From assembly GCA_043800975.1 (NCBI GenBank), contig JAZDMK010000344.1, forward strand, positions 1-5,193: 5,193 nt of DNA, in the 5' to 3' direction. The number at the start of each line of letters is the position of its first letter. The stretch's first letter is position 1. Under the pieces are notes generated by a model. The model was not told the DNA's origin, made no database searches, and saw nothing but the letters and a program-made list of their open reading frames with translations. Below are positions 1 through 4,558 of the stretch, one piece after another. The translations under genes were made by a program, and so were the position numbers. This DNA comes from JAZDMK01 sp043800975 (GTDB taxonomy: Bacteria; Bacteroidota; Bacteroidia; Bacteroidales; JAHJDW01).

Positions 1-96
1 ATTCTTTCGTTGATTAAAATCCCAACCAACAATCTTCTGCGTCTTCAAATCCAGATCAATGAAATAGCGGTTTTCGGAGTTTTCGGTTTTTTTCAT
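1..96 (-). CDS. N-terminal fragment of an unrecognised small protein (runs off the window)
   Basis: Reading the minus strand from the ATG at 96-94 gives 32 uninterrupted codons to the window edge, beginning MKKTENSENRYFIDLDLKTQ and ending in NQRKN. The peptide is hydrophilic, with no signal peptide or membrane segment. The stretch YFIDLDLKTQKIVGWDF looks like two short beta strands joined by a turn. I do not recognise the family and assign no function. Support for a real gene: an exact TAnnTTTG promoter box sits 22 bp upstream of the start, the preceding operon ends in a terminator, and the codons look like those of the neighbours. No Shine-Dalgarno sequence is present, as for the other genes here. 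The C-terminus and total length lie outside the window. Confidence 0.62.
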   Translation of the reverse strand, partial: MKKTENSENRYFIDLDLKTQKIVGWDFNQRKN

Positions 97-117
97 GGTA
101 TTGCTTAAATGCTTCCC

Positions 118-125
118 CAAATATA
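118..125 (-). promoter_or_regulatory. Candidate -7 promoter box (TATATTTG) for the small protein gene
   Basis: The minus strand reads TATATTTG, an exact match to the Bacteroidota -7 consensus TAnnTTTG. A TTTG that could serve as the -33 element lies 15 bp further upstream (plus coordinates 141-144), slightly closer than usual. A start site about 7 nt downstream would leave a leader of roughly 14 nt before the ATG at 96, similar to the short leader inferred for the TPR gene at the other end of the window. Confidence 0.5.
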
Positions 126-172
126 TAATCAATGCAAATTCAAATGTAAATATTGATATAAATTATTGCAAT

Positions 173-204
173 AAAAAAAAAGACCACCTTGCGGTAGTCT
201 TTTT
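173..204 (-). terminator. Intrinsic terminator of the serC-serA-DUF1015 operon
   Basis: On the minus strand a 7-bp core stem, GACTACC/GGTGGTC, encloses a GCAA (GNRA) tetraloop. It is flanked by five Ts on the plus strand (200-204) and followed by a run of nine U in the minus-strand RNA (plus A173-181). One pair in the stem is U-G in the minus-strand RNA but would be an A-C mismatch in plus-strand RNA, so the hairpin is built for minus-strand transcripts. It begins 22 bp after the DUF1015 stop codon. Confidence 0.88.
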
Positions 205-226
205 CATCTATAAACTGTGATAATAA

Positions 227-1474
227 TTAATCAAGCAAATGCACGGCCAGTCCGCTGCGCAGCTTGGGTTCAAACCAGGTAGTTTTCGGGGGCATGATGT
301 TGCCGGTGTCGGCAATGTCGATCAGCTGCTTCATCGAAACGGGATACAAAGCAAAGGCTGCTTTCATTTCACCGCTGTCCACACGTTTCACCAACTCACC
401 TAAGCCACGGATGCCGCCTACGAAGTCAACACGTTTGTCGGTACGCAGATCTTTAATTCCTAAAATCTGATTCAGCACAAGGTTCGATAGTATCGTAACA
501 TCAAGTACTCCGATCGGATCACTGTCGTTGTAAGTTCCTTGTTTTGCTGTCAGTGAATACCAGTGACCTTCCATGTACATGCTGAAATTATGCAGCTTTG
601 AAGGTTTGTAGATTTCAGTTCCCATATCTTCAAAATCGAAAACTTCCATCAGCTTCACTACGAATTCTGCATTGGTCAGGCCGTTCAGATCTTTCACTGT
701 GCGGTTGTAATCGATGATAGTCAATTGGTTCGCAGGGAAAAGCACCGCCATAAAGAAATTATATTCTTCATCACCTGTGTGGTTCGGGTTCTTACTTTTC
801 TTTTCATTACCAACCAGTGCAGCAGCAGCAGTGCGGTGATGACCATCAGCTACATACAAAAATGGAATGTTTGTAAAGAGAGAAGTCAGTTTTGCATTTT
901 TTTCTTCATCGCGTATAACCCAGAACTGATGACCGATTCCGTCGGAAGTAACCATGTCGTATTCAGCTGCTGTGTTTTTCACAACATCCGATACAATGGC
1001 ATCCACATCCGCATTGTCAGGATAGGTAAAGAATACAGGCTCCATGTTGGCATTGGTAATGCGCACATGTTTCATGCGGTCTTCTTCTTTGTCCTTGCGG
1101 GTCAGTTCATGTTTCTTGATAATTTCATTCATGTAATCAGTAACGGCAGTACAGCCTACAATTCCGTACTGTGTTTTTCCGTTCATGGTCTGTGCATAAA
1201 TATACAGGCATGCTTTGTCGTCCTGAACAAGCCATTTGTTATCCTGGAACATCTGAAAATTATCGCGGGCTTTGTTATAAACCTGCTCATCATGTTCATC
1301 CATATCCACCGGCAAATCAATTTCCGGTTTCGTGATATGCAGCAATGAATGAGGATTTCCTTCTGCTTCTTTTCTTGCCTCTGCAGAATTCAATACATCA
1401 TAGGGTCTTGCAGCAATGTCTTTCACAATTTCCTTCGGGGGGCGCAAAGCCCTGAATGCTCTTAATACAGCCAT
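227..1474 (-). CDS. DUF1015 family protein, third gene of the serine-biosynthesis operon
   Basis: This 415-residue protein fits the DUF1015 family (Pfam PF06245) at full length. Visible hallmarks, in order, are the N-terminal FRALRPP (7-13) and PYDVLN (24-29), a central region ending in MEPVFFTY (144-151), the signature VADGHHRTAAAA (208-219), DYNRTV (255-260), LDVTILSNLVLNQILGI (324-340), and the C-terminal NIMPPKTTWFEPKLRSGL (392-409). There is no signal peptide or membrane helix, so it is probably cytosolic. The gene starts 18 bp after serA stops and is followed by the operon terminator, so it is surely co-transcribed with serA. The biochemical function of the family is not established as far as I know. 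The recurring link to serA and serC suggests a role in serine or phosphoserine metabolism. The DGHHR signature resembles the G-x-H-R motif of the ParB/sulfiredoxin superfamily, which includes free-serine kinases; that link is inference. No Shine-Dalgarno sequence precedes the ATG; the upstream bases are A/T-rich. Confidence 0.93.
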   Translation of the reverse strand: MAVLRAFRALRPPKEIVKDIAARPYDVLNSAEARKEAEGNPHSLLHITKPEIDLPVDMDEHDEQVYNKARDNFQMFQDNKWLVQDDKACLYIYAQTMNGKTQYGIVGCTAVTDYMNEIIKKHELTRKDKEEDRMKHVRITNANMEPVFFTYPDNADVDAIVSDVVKNTAAEYDMVTSDGIGHQFWVIRDEEKNAKLTSLFTNIPFLYVADGHHRTAAAALVGNEKKSKNPNHTGDEEYNFFMAVLFPANQLTIIDYNRTVKDLNGLTNAEFVVKLMEVFDFEDMGTEIYKPSKLHNFSMYMEGHWYSLTAKQGTYNDSDPIGVLDVTILSNLVLNQILGIKDLRTDKRVDFVGGIRGLGELVKRVDSGEMKAAFALYPVSMKQLIDIADTGNIMPPKTTWFEPKLRSGLAVHLLD

Positions 1475-1492
1475 TTTCTATTTGATTTTAAA

Positions 1493-2413
1493 TTATTTTT
1501 TATTAACTTGAAATGTAGTGTCTCCGTTTTTGAAGAAACCAATAATCTGATTGGCCGCAGCCAGTCCTGCATTGATATTGGCTTCCGATGTTTCAGCGCC
1601 TTGTTTTTTTGGTGCGCTGTAATAACGGTGTTCATATTTTAATAAGTCTTCATGACAGGCAGGTGCAATGTCGGAAACAAATTTGAAGTCGGGTCTTTCT
1701 TCAAACATCTGCTTCAGTTCTTCTTCATGAATAACTTCCTTGCGTGCCGTGTTAATCAGTGTAGCACCTTTGGGCATTTTGGAAAGTAATTCTTTACCAA
1801 TTGAATTTTTGGTTTTATCGTTCGCAGGAATATGCAAAGAAATGTAATGGCAGGTGCTGTAGAGTTCTTCCAGCGATTTCGCAGCTTTCACGCCATCCTT
1901 CGTAATGTTTTCTTCAGGGATGAAAGGATCAAATGCATATACTTCCATTCCAAATCCTTTGGCAATGGTAGCAAGCATGCGGGGAACATATCCATAAGCA
2001 TGCAATCCCAGTTTTTTTCCTTTTAATTCTGTTCCGGAAATTCCTTTGAATTGACCGCGTGCCATGAATACCATCATGCCTGCAGCTAATTCTGCTACTG
2101 CATTGGAATTCATGCCGGGTGTATTCATCACAACGATTCCCTTGGCTGTAGCGGCATTCAGATCAACATTGTCATATCCGGCTCCGGCACGTACAATAAT
2201 TTTCAGATCTTTTCCGGCTTCAATCACTTGAGCAGTTGCTTTGTCAGAGCGAACAATTAACGCGTTTGCAAGTTCAATTGCTTTTACGAGATCGTTGGGG
2301 TCGGTGTATTTTTCGAGAAGAAGCAGTTCATGTCCTGCACCTTCAACAATTTTGCGGATACCATCTACTGCAGCAGCAGCAAAAGGTTTTTCGGTGGCAA
2401 CTAATATTTTCAT
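1493..2413 (-). CDS. serA: D-3-phosphoglycerate dehydrogenase, short ACT-less type
   Basis: This protein oxidises 3-phosphoglycerate to 3-phosphohydroxypyruvate with NAD+, the first step of phosphorylated serine synthesis, in the cytosol. It has 306 residues, against about 410 for E. coli SerA, because it ends after the dehydrogenase core with no serine-binding ACT domain; feedback by serine through that domain is therefore not expected. Core motifs are VRAGAGYDNVDL (74-85), NTPGMNSNAVAELA (97-110), the Rossmann region starting at LKGKKLG (130-136) with acidic D162 closing the second strand, LHIPAND (193-199) and NTARKE (221-226) with catalytic R224. Two departures from the classical family stand out. 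The dinucleotide loop reads AYGYVP (139-144) instead of GxGxxG. The TPH catalytic histidine is replaced by lysine in APKKQGAET (267-275). The second change and the Ala in the loop are, from memory, shared with Bacteroides and Entamoeba SerA; Pro144 is not. The gene lies 65 bp after serC and 18 bp before the DUF1015 gene. Confidence 0.93.
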   Translation of the reverse strand: MKILVATEKPFAAAAVDGIRKIVEGAGHELLLLEKYTDPNDLVKAIELANALIVRSDKATAQVIEAGKDLKIIVRAGAGYDNVDLNAATAKGIVVMNTPGMNSNAVAELAAGMMVFMARGQFKGISGTELKGKKLGLHAYGYVPRMLATIAKGFGMEVYAFDPFIPEENITKDGVKAAKSLEELYSTCHYISLHIPANDKTKNSIGKELLSKMPKGATLINTARKEVIHEEELKQMFEERPDFKFVSDIAPACHEDLLKYEHRYYSAPKKQGAETSEANINAGLAAANQIIGFFKNGDTTFQVNKK

Positions 2414-2437
2414 GTATGTTTGTTTTATATGGTTATT

Positions 2438-2472
2438 AAAAAAAAGAGGCTTAATTTCCTTAAACCTCTTTT
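2438..2472 (-). terminator. Terminator-like hairpin between serC and serA
   Basis: On the minus strand a 13-bp stem, AAAAGAGGTTTAA paired with TTAAGCCTCTTTT, encloses a GGAAA loop and is followed directly by a U-rich tail (eight consecutive As on the plus strand at 2438-2445). One position pairs as U-G in minus-strand RNA but would be a C-A mismatch on plus, so the structure favours the operon strand. It starts 6 nt after the serC stop codon and leaves only 24 bp before the serA ATG, in which no TAnnTTTG promoter box is visible. serA and the DUF1015 gene therefore seem to depend on readthrough, making this a likely attenuating terminator that sets the serC:serA expression ratio. Confidence 0.75.
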
Positions 2473-2478
2473 ACATTT

Positions 2479-3552
2479 TTATGCTTTTGATTTCTCGAAT
2501 TCGTTCATACAATCAACTAATGCCTGAACGCTTTCAATCGGTAGCGCATTGTATGTAGATGCGCGGAAACCGCCAACAGAACGATGACCTTTGATTCCGA
2601 TCATTCCGTTCTTTTTTGCAAATTCCATGAATTCATCTTCCAGTTGCTGATAACCTTCTCTCATCACGAAGCAGATATTCATTAATGAACGGGAATCTTT
2701 TTCAACAGTTCCAACAAATATTTTGCTATTGTCCATGGCATCATACAGAAGCTTGGCTTTCGCAATGTTCATTTCTTCAATTTTCTTAACACCGCCCAGG
2801 CTCTTGATCCATTTTAATGTTTCACCAATGGTGAAAATCGGAAGAACGGGTGGCGTATTGAACATCGAACCTTCCGCTATGTGTGTGCGATAATCCAGCA
2901 TGGTTGGGATCTTGCGTGTTACCTTGCCGAGAACGTCTTCACGAACGATTACGAAAGTTGCACCAGCTGGTCCTAAGTTTTTCTGTGCACCTCCATAAAT
3001 CATGGCATATTTGGAAACATCAACCGGACGGCTGAAAATGTCGGATGACATATCAGCTACGAGTGGAACCGGGCAATCCATATCATGATGGATTTCGGTG
3101 CCATAAATGGTATTGTTAGTAGTAATGTGGAAATAATCAACATCGGTAGGTATCTGGAAACCTTTGGGGATGTAATTGAAATTTTTATCAGCAGAAGAAG
3201 CAACGGTAACAACTTCACCGAATCCTTTGGCTTCTTTTAAGGCTTTTTTAGCCCATACGCCTGTTTCCAGGTAAGCGGCTTTCTTTTCCATGAGGTTGAA
3301 TGGAACCATGCAAAACTGAAGGCTGGCACCGCCACCGAGGAAAAGAACCTGATAGTTTTCAGGGATACCCAATTGTTCTTTGAAGAGAGCGACTGTATCA
3401 TCAAACACTTTCTGAAAGTCTTTGCTTCTGTGAGAGATTTCAAGAATTGACATTCCAATTTCGTTAAAATCGAGCACAGCTTTTGCAGTGTTTTCAATAG
3501 CAATACGGGGCAGGATCGAAGGACCGGCATTAAAATTATGCACCTTTTTCAT
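2479..3552 (-). CDS. serC: Phosphoserine aminotransferase
   Basis: SerC is a PLP-dependent class V aminotransferase that converts 3-phosphohydroxypyruvate plus glutamate to O-phosphoserine and 2-oxoglutarate. In many bacteria it also makes 4-phosphohydroxythreonine for vitamin B6 synthesis. The 357-residue length is normal for the family. Visible motifs are NFNAGPSILP (7-16), HRSKDF (41-46) with a substrate-binding arginine, GGGASLQF (73-80), GVW (98-100) with the tryptophan that stacks on the cofactor, VADMSSD (165-171) with D168 expected to contact the pyridine nitrogen, YGGAQKNLGPAG (186-197) with K191 as the Schiff-base lysine, FNTPPVLPIF (231-240) and GHRSVGGFRASTYNALP (322-338). All key residues are present. 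It is the first gene of the minus-strand operon and is followed 6 nt later by a terminator-like hairpin. No Shine-Dalgarno sequence precedes the ATG. The start is set by the conserved MKKVHNFNAGPS N-terminus. Confidence 0.97.
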   Translation of the reverse strand: MKKVHNFNAGPSILPRIAIENTAKAVLDFNEIGMSILEISHRSKDFQKVFDDTVALFKEQLGIPENYQVLFLGGGASLQFCMVPFNLMEKKAAYLETGVWAKKALKEAKGFGEVVTVASSADKNFNYIPKGFQIPTDVDYFHITTNNTIYGTEIHHDMDCPVPLVADMSSDIFSRPVDVSKYAMIYGGAQKNLGPAGATFVIVREDVLGKVTRKIPTMLDYRTHIAEGSMFNTPPVLPIFTIGETLKWIKSLGGVKKIEEMNIAKAKLLYDAMDNSKIFVGTVEKDSRSLMNICFVMREGYQQLEDEFMEFAKKNGMIGIKGHRSVGGFRASTYNALPIESVQALVDCMNEFEKSKA

Positions 3553-3609
3553 GGTCGTTAAGTTTTAGATTTATGTTAATATTCATAGGATCGAAATCGG
3601 GTGCAAATT

Positions 3610-3619
3610 GCAAAATATT
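3610..3619 (-). promoter_or_regulatory. Candidate serC operon promoter (near-consensus -7)
   Basis: The minus strand reads AATATTTTGC. This contains TA-n-TTTG, one base shorter between the two halves than the Bacteroidota consensus TAnnTTTG. A second TTTGC follows 7 bp downstream, and the region includes the small inverted repeat GCAA-A-TTGC (3603-3611). A start site just downstream would give a leader of about 50 nt. No well-spaced -33 TTTG is present, so the call is tentative. It is the best candidate in the 150 bp upstream of serC. Confidence 0.3.
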
Positions 3620-3678
3620 TCAATCAACAAAAAGAATTAAAAGAAAAAAAAATATGAATAGGTAATCAGGAATGTTTG

Positions 3679-3686
3679 TAATTTTG
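3679..3686 (+). promoter_or_regulatory. TAATTTTG -7-like box on the plus strand
   Basis: This is an exact TAnnTTTG match followed by CA, a form common in Bacteroidota promoters. It lies about 10 bp before a terminator hairpin, so a transcript starting here would meet the hairpin almost at once. That would make it either a leader with a 5' hairpin or a very short aborted RNA. No -33 element is visible at the right distance. In A/T-rich DNA such a match may occur by chance. Confidence 0.3.
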
Positions 3687-3692
3687 CAGGTC

Positions 3693-3722
3693 AAAAAAAA
3701 AGGGTCTGGAGGACCCTTTTTT
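3693..3722. terminator. Orphan bidirectional terminator hairpin
   Basis: An 11-bp perfect stem (AAAAAAGGGTC, 3696-3706, with GACCCTTTTTT, 3712-3722) encloses the 5-nt loop TGGAG. On the minus strand the U tract is nine long (A3693-3701 on plus). On the plus strand it is six long and followed by AACC. The hairpin is therefore a good terminator for either direction and somewhat better for minus. It is placed upstream of both flanking genes, so it ends no annotated gene. Confidence 0.8.
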
Positions 3723-3777
3723 AACCAAAAAAAACTATTTACCTTAGTATTTGCTAAAAATTCTGAAAATCTTATTA

Positions 3778-3785
3778 CAAAAATA
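3778..3785 (-). promoter_or_regulatory. TATTTTTG -7-like box on the minus strand
   Basis: The minus strand reads TATTTTTG, an exact TAnnTTTG match. A start about 7 nt downstream would give an RNA of roughly 75-80 nt ending at the orphan terminator (3722-3693). No -33 TTTG is seen at a suitable distance, and chance occurrence in A/T-rich DNA is plausible. Confidence 0.25.
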
Positions 3786-3818
3786 CATACTCAGACAGCG
3801 ATTCCCCTAGTAATTACT

Positions 3819-3868
3819 GTTAAAATACGTTAAAATCAGGAAGTTCGAATTGTTAATATTTGTTAAAA
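3819..3868 (+). repeat. Two phased pairs of GTTAAwA repeats upstream of queE
   Basis: GTTAAAAT occurs at 3819-3826 and 3829-3836. GTTAATA follows at 3852-3858 and GTTAAAA at 3862-3868. Within each pair the units are exactly 10 bp apart, about one helical turn, and the second pair overlaps the candidate queE promoter. This could be an operator for a regulator binding one DNA face, or a chance result of A/T richness. Confidence 0.45.
3854..3862 (+). promoter_or_regulatory. Candidate queE promoter (near-consensus -7)
   Basis: TAATATTTG is TA-nnn-TTTG, one base longer than the TAnnTTTG consensus. It lies 20 bp upstream of the queE start and would give a leader of about 12 nt, like the neighbouring plus-strand gene. 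No clear -33 element is present. Confidence 0.3.
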
Positions 3869-3882
3869 GGAAACGGTGAAAA

Positions 3883-4515
3883 ATGGAGATGAACGAACAA
3901 ACCCATAATGGCAGGCTGCTTCCTTTGATGGAGCAATTCATAAGTGTGCAGGGCGAAGGTTTTCAGGCCGGAATGCCCGCCTGCTTTGTAAGACTGGGTG
4001 GATGCGATGTGGGCTGCTTTTGGTGCGATGTAAAAGAATCCTGGGATCCATTGATCCATCCATTAACAGATACGGATTCAATCATAAATGATATTATTCA
4101 TTCAGGCATGGATTCACTTGTGGTTACTGGTGGAGAACCACTCAATCACAATCTTGACTACTTTACAAAAAGACTTAAAGAACTGAAGCCGGGTATTAAG
4201 ACTTTTCTGGAAACATCAGGAACGGCGCCTTTCAGCGGAACCTGGAACTGGATCTGTTTATCCCCCAAAGCGCAACAGGACGCATTACCTGTTTACTTTG
4301 AAAAAGCGGATGAATTAAAAATTGTCGTGCTGGATGAAAACGACTTGAAGCGTGCCGAACAGCTTGCCGAAAAAGTGAACCCTGAATGTCATCTGATGCT
4401 GCAGCCCGAATGGAAACGCTTCAACACCGCAAAGGGTCTGATAGTTGATTACATTCTGAAAAATCCAAAATGGCGCATTTCATTACAAATTCACAAGTTT
4501 TTGCGTATACCTTAA
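3883..4515 (+). CDS. queE: 7-carboxy-7-deazaguanine synthase (radical SAM)
   Basis: QueE converts 6-carboxy-5,6,7,8-tetrahydropterin to 7-carboxy-7-deazaguanine, the step that forms the 7-deazaguanine ring for queuosine in tRNA, using S-adenosylmethionine, a 4Fe-4S cluster and Mg2+. The 210-residue protein has the normal short QueE length. The motifs are EQFISVQGEGFQAG (17-30), FVRLGGC (35-41), the cluster motif CDVGCFWC with C41, C45 and C48 in CX3CX2C spacing, VTGGEPL (81-87) for SAM binding, FLETSGT (108-114), LSPK (126-129), and the conserved C-terminus SLQIHKFLRIP (200-210). All expected residues are present. Two in-frame ATGs (3883 and 3889) are possible; the first is used here, and the difference is two residues. 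An AAGGA-like stretch at 3867-3871 is too far upstream to be a firm ribosome site. No other queuosine gene (queC, queD, queF) lies in the window. The gene is divergent from serC and 43 bp upstream of the TPR gene. Confidence 0.96.
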   Translation: MEMNEQTHNGRLLPLMEQFISVQGEGFQAGMPACFVRLGGCDVGCFWCDVKESWDPLIHPLTDTDSIINDIIHSGMDSLVVTGGEPLNHNLDYFTKRLKELKPGIKTFLETSGTAPFSGTWNWICLSPKAQQDALPVYFEKADELKIVVLDENDLKRAEQLAEKVNPECHLMLQPEWKRFNTAKGLIVDYILKNPKWRISLQIHKFLRIP

Positions 4516-4533
4516 TTATTGATTCTTTCGTTA

Positions 4534-4541
4534 TATCTTTG
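4534..4541 (+). promoter_or_regulatory. Candidate -7 promoter box (TATCTTTG) for the TPR/PD40 gene
   Basis: This is an exact match to TAnnTTTG, lying between the queE stop and the next ATG at 4559, which would give a leader of about 12 nt. A TTG at 4519-4521 is only 12 bp upstream, too near for a standard -33 element. The box suggests the TPR gene has its own promoter rather than relying only on readthrough from queE. No terminator hairpin is seen between the two genes. Confidence 0.5.
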
Positions 4542-4558
4542 AACTACAAATTACGATC

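Larger units (their letters stand above)
3553..3882. other. Divergent intergenic region between serC and queE
   Basis: This 330-bp A/T-rich gap separates the two divergent genes and holds no credible ORF. It contains a candidate serC promoter (3610-3619), an A-rich stretch (about 3630-3660), a TAATTTTG box on plus (3679-3686), an orphan bidirectional terminator hairpin (3693-3722), a TATTTTTG box on minus (3778-3785), phased GTTAA repeats (3819-3868) and a candidate queE promoter (3854-3862). I looked for a preQ1 riboswitch ahead of queE and saw no convincing match to its short pseudoknot consensus. Confidence 0.8.

Noticed and set aside
725..1348. A 207-codon open frame on the plus strand, antisense to the DUF1015 gene
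   Set aside because: It lies entirely inside a well-supported conserved gene. Its translation is rich in Phe, Ile, Cys and His without domain structure, as expected for an antisense shadow.
2241..2558. Plus-strand open frame of 105 codons spanning the serA start and serC end
   Set aside because: It runs antisense through two conserved genes and the intergenic hairpin, with no promoter box or recognisable motif.
3723..3882. preQ1 riboswitch ahead of queE
   Set aside because: Queuosine genes are often controlled this way, but I found no short G/C hairpin followed by the A-rich tail that forms the pseudoknot. The last hairpin before queE is the terminator at 3693-3722.
3853..4059. Minus-strand open frame of 68 codons overlapping the queE start
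   Set aside because: It is antisense to the conserved QueE N-terminus, including the cluster cysteines, and has no supporting signals.
4522..4532. The 11-mer ATTCTTTCGTT also occurs at positions 1-11
   Set aside because: One copy is inside a coding region on the other strand and one is in a promoter region. With no extension or target-duplication context, this is best explained by chance.
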